A stretch of 64,000 nt of DNA, taken from assembly GCA_902601785.1 (NCBI GenBank), contig CACKOH010000004.1, forward strand, positions 21,289 through 85,288, given 5' to 3'. The first letter of the stretch is position 1; the number at the start of each line of letters is the position of its first letter. Under the pieces are notes generated by a model. It made no database searches, was not told where the DNA came from, and worked only from the letters and a program-made list of their open reading frames with translations. A program made the position numbers and the translations under genes. The stretch comes from an uncultured Pelagibacteraceae bacterium (GTDB lineage Bacteria; Pseudomonadota; Alphaproteobacteria; Pelagibacterales; Pelagibacteraceae). Of this stretch, positions 62,147 to 64,000 are shown one piece after another.

Positions 62147-62556
62147 TATACAAATCTCTTAATTGTTTTTGTTTTAATTGGTAATTTTGCTGAAGCCTTA
62201 TATAAAGCCTCTTTTGCTATTAATTCTGAAACACCATCAACCTCAAATAAAATTCTACCTGGTTTAACTCTACATGCAAAATACTCTGGTGATCCTTTTC
62301 CTTTACCCATTCTAACTTCTATCGGTTTCTTGGAAACAGGTATGTTTGGAAAAATTCTTGTCCAAACTCTACCTTGTCTTTTCATGTGTCTTGTTAACGC
62401 TACTCTAGCAGCTTCAATTTGTTTACCAGTTATTCTTTCTGGCTGTAAAGCTTTTAGGGCATAAGCTCCATAATTTATAGTACTTGCTCTTGTAGCAGTT
62501 CCATGAATTCTACCTTTATGAGCTTTTCTCCATTTAGTTCTTACTGGTTGTAACAT
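62146..62556 (-). CDS. rplP: 50S ribosomal protein L16 (uL16)
   Basis: [81 protein letters not shown]. Confidence 0.98.
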   Translation of the reverse strand: MLQPVRTKWRKAHKGRIHGTATRASTINYGAYALKALQPERITGKQIEAARVALTRHMKRQGRVWTRIFPNIPVSKKPIEVRMGKGKGSPEYFACRVKPGRILFEVDGVSELIAKEALYKASAKLPIKTKTIKRFV

Positions 62557-63236
62557 TACTGTTTGCCCTCTTGTGGTGTTGTTTTATTTGTTTCTTGGCT
62601 AAATTCTCTTGCAAAAACCTCACCTTTGTAAATCCAAACTTTAATTCCAATAATTCCATAAGTAGTTAGTGCTTCTGCTTCAGCATAATCAATATCTGCT
62701 CTTAATGTGTGTGAAGGTATACTTCCATCTCTTAACCACTCAGTTCTAGCGATTTCATTTCCACCTAATCTTCCACTAACAGACACTTTGATGCCTTTAG
62801 CACCTAATCTAATACAAGATTGCATTGCTCTTTTCATAGCTCTTCTGTAGGAAATTCTTTTAACAAGTTGTTGTGCAATATTTTCTGCAACTAAATAAGA
62901 ATTAGTCTCAGGTTTTTTTACTTCTTTAATATTTAAATTTACTTCATTAGTTGTAAATTTAGATAGATTATTTTTTATTTTATCAATATCACTTCCCTTT
63001 TTACCGATCACAAAACCAGGTCTAGAAGTATAGATAGTGACGTAACATTTGTTAGATGTTCGTTCGATCATAACTTTCGATACACCAGAATTAATAACGT
63101 TTTTCTTTATATATTCACGGATTTTAAAATCTTCGATTAAGTAGTTACCAAAATCTTTTTTCTTAGCATACCAAACAGAGTCCCAACCTCTGTTTACACC
63201 TAATCTAAAACCTACAGGATTAACTTTTTGTCCCAT
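62556..63236 (-). CDS. rpsC: 30S ribosomal protein S3 (uS3)
   Basis: [65 protein letters not shown]. Confidence 0.98.
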   Translation of the reverse strand: MGQKVNPVGFRLGVNRGWDSVWYAKKKDFGNYLIEDFKIREYIKKNVINSGVSKVMIERTSNKCYVTIYTSRPGFVIGKKGSDIDKIKNNLSKFTTNEVNLNIKEVKKPETNSYLVAENIAQQLVKRISYRRAMKRAMQSCIRLGAKGIKVSVSGRLGGNEIARTEWLRDGSIPSHTLRADIDYAEAEALTTYGIIGIKVWIYKGEVFAREFSQETNKTTPQEGKQ

Positions 63237-63618
63237 GTTTCTCCAATTGTTTTGTTTCTGATAATATTATTGTAACTGTTGACCAAGGTTTTAAAATAGG
63301 AGCAGCTCGCCCTTTTGCACGTGGTCTAAATCTTTTCATAACAATTTTTTTTCCACAATATGCCTCTTTCACAACTAAATTATCAATGTCATACTGAAAG
63401 TTATTTTCTGCATTGGCAACTGCTGAACTAATCGTTTTTCTTATATCTCTTGTAATTCTTTTTTCAGAAAACTGTAAATCTCTAATTGCTACATCAACTT
63501 TTTTTCCAACAATACTTCTTAGTATTGGATTAAGTTTTCTGACGCTTGATCTCACACCATTGTTGATAGACTTTACAGTCTTATCTTTATTTTTATCAAT
63601 TTTCTTTTTTTTACCCAT
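63220..63618 (-). CDS. rplV: 50S ribosomal protein L22 (uL22)
   Basis: RKLNPILRSIVGKKVDVAIRDLQFSEKRITRDIRKTISSAVANAENN, MKRFRPRAKGRAAPILKPWSTVTIILSE. Confidence 0.97.
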   Translation of the reverse strand: MGKKKKIDKNKDKTVKSINNGVRSSVRKLNPILRSIVGKKVDVAIRDLQFSEKRITRDIRKTISSAVANAENNFQYDIDNLVVKEAYCGKKIVMKRFRPRAKGRAAPILKPWSTVTIILSETKQLEKHGTKS

Positions 63619-63620
63619 AA

Positions 63621-63917
63621 CTATTTCTTTTCTGCTGTAGTAGGCTTAGCTTTTTTGTCTGCTGGTGTATGACCAAAAAAAGTTCTTGTCGGTGCAAATT
63701 CACCCAGCTTATGTCCAACCATATCTTCTGATACAGTAATTGGAATAAATTTTTTTCCATTATAAATTTGAAAACTAACTCCCACAAAATCTGGTAAAAT
63801 AGTTGATTTTCTAGACCATGTTTTAATAGGAATTTTTTTTGGGTCATCTTTATATCTATCAACTTTTTTCATTAAACTTTCTTCTACAAAAGGTCCCTTC
63901 CAAACTGCTCTAGCCAT
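63621..63917 (-). CDS. rpsS: 30S ribosomal protein S19 (uS19)
   Basis: [70 protein letters not shown]. Confidence 0.98.
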   Translation of the reverse strand: MARAVWKGPFVEESLMKKVDRYKDDPKKIPIKTWSRKSTILPDFVGVSFQIYNGKKFIPITVSEDMVGHKLGEFAPTRTFFGHTPADKKAKPTTAEKK

Positions 63918-64000
63918 TACTTAGTATCCTTCCTTTTGTTTCTTCTTTTAACTATGAATTTATCTGTTCTCTTATTATCTCTTGTTTTTAATCCTTTGGC
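63917..64000 (-). CDS. rplB: 50S ribosomal protein L2 (uL2), C-terminal fragment
   Basis: Reverse translation [27 protein letters not shown] ending in a TAATG overlap with rpsS. Confidence 0.93.
   Translation of the reverse strand, partial: AKGLKTRDNKRTDKFIVKRRNKRKDTK

Noticed and set aside
62135-62464. 109-aa ORF antisense to rplP
   Set aside because: rplP is highly conserved on the minus strand; antisense ORF has no support.
63611-63862. 83-aa minus-strand ORF overlapping rpsS in another frame
   Set aside because: rpsS frame is unmistakable S19; the alternative frame is low complexity.
1-64000. CRISPR arrays, prophage, transposases, integrases, toxin-antitoxin or known defence genes
   Set aside because: None of the ORFs or non-coding stretches show direct-repeat arrays or recognisable mobile/defence motifs.

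Overview
The window is a low-GC, very compact chromosomal segment. Protein content, gene order and a tandem SAM-II/SAM-V-type riboswitch ahead of metY all point to a SAR11/Pelagibacterales alphaproteobacterium. It is almost entirely core genome: (1) hom / small lipoprotein / argC / rpsI / rplM; (2) metY with its riboswitch leader, then ctaA, chorismate mutase, rpmG, merR, ihfA, plsX, rpmF, a cytochrome bc1 chaperone and bamE; (3) hppA, thiL, nusB, the riboflavin genes, nrdR, glyA, rpiB, an unassigned 2OG-Fe(II) oxygenase and hemB; (4) recO, rnc, lepB, acpS, pdxJ, pyrE, spoT, folK, smpB, dapA, slt and tRNA-Ser(GCT); (5) the sarcosine oxidase operon soxBDAG; (6) SNase, MATE, trhO, O-methyltransferase, gatCAB, ruvX, pyrB, pyrC, plsY, topA, RidA, ugd, galU, panC, mgtE, lipB and rluC; (7) the rplQ-rpoA-rpsK-rpsM-adk-secY-spc-S10 ribosomal supercluster, running into rplB. 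I found no CRISPR array, prophage, transposon or recognisable defence system. The observations worth a second look are the tandem riboswitch, an NrdR whose two CxxC zinc knuckles both read CxC, a RelA/SpoT homologue missing its central C-terminal region, a degenerate RibA domain, a divergent gene pair with overlapping ATGs, a small translationally coupled lipoprotein, a 12-nt promoter element shared by two ribosomal-protein operons, and several holes in otherwise conserved alphaproteobacterial synteny (fabH, era, rpoZ, dprA, rpmD). All calls were made by eye; no searches were run.
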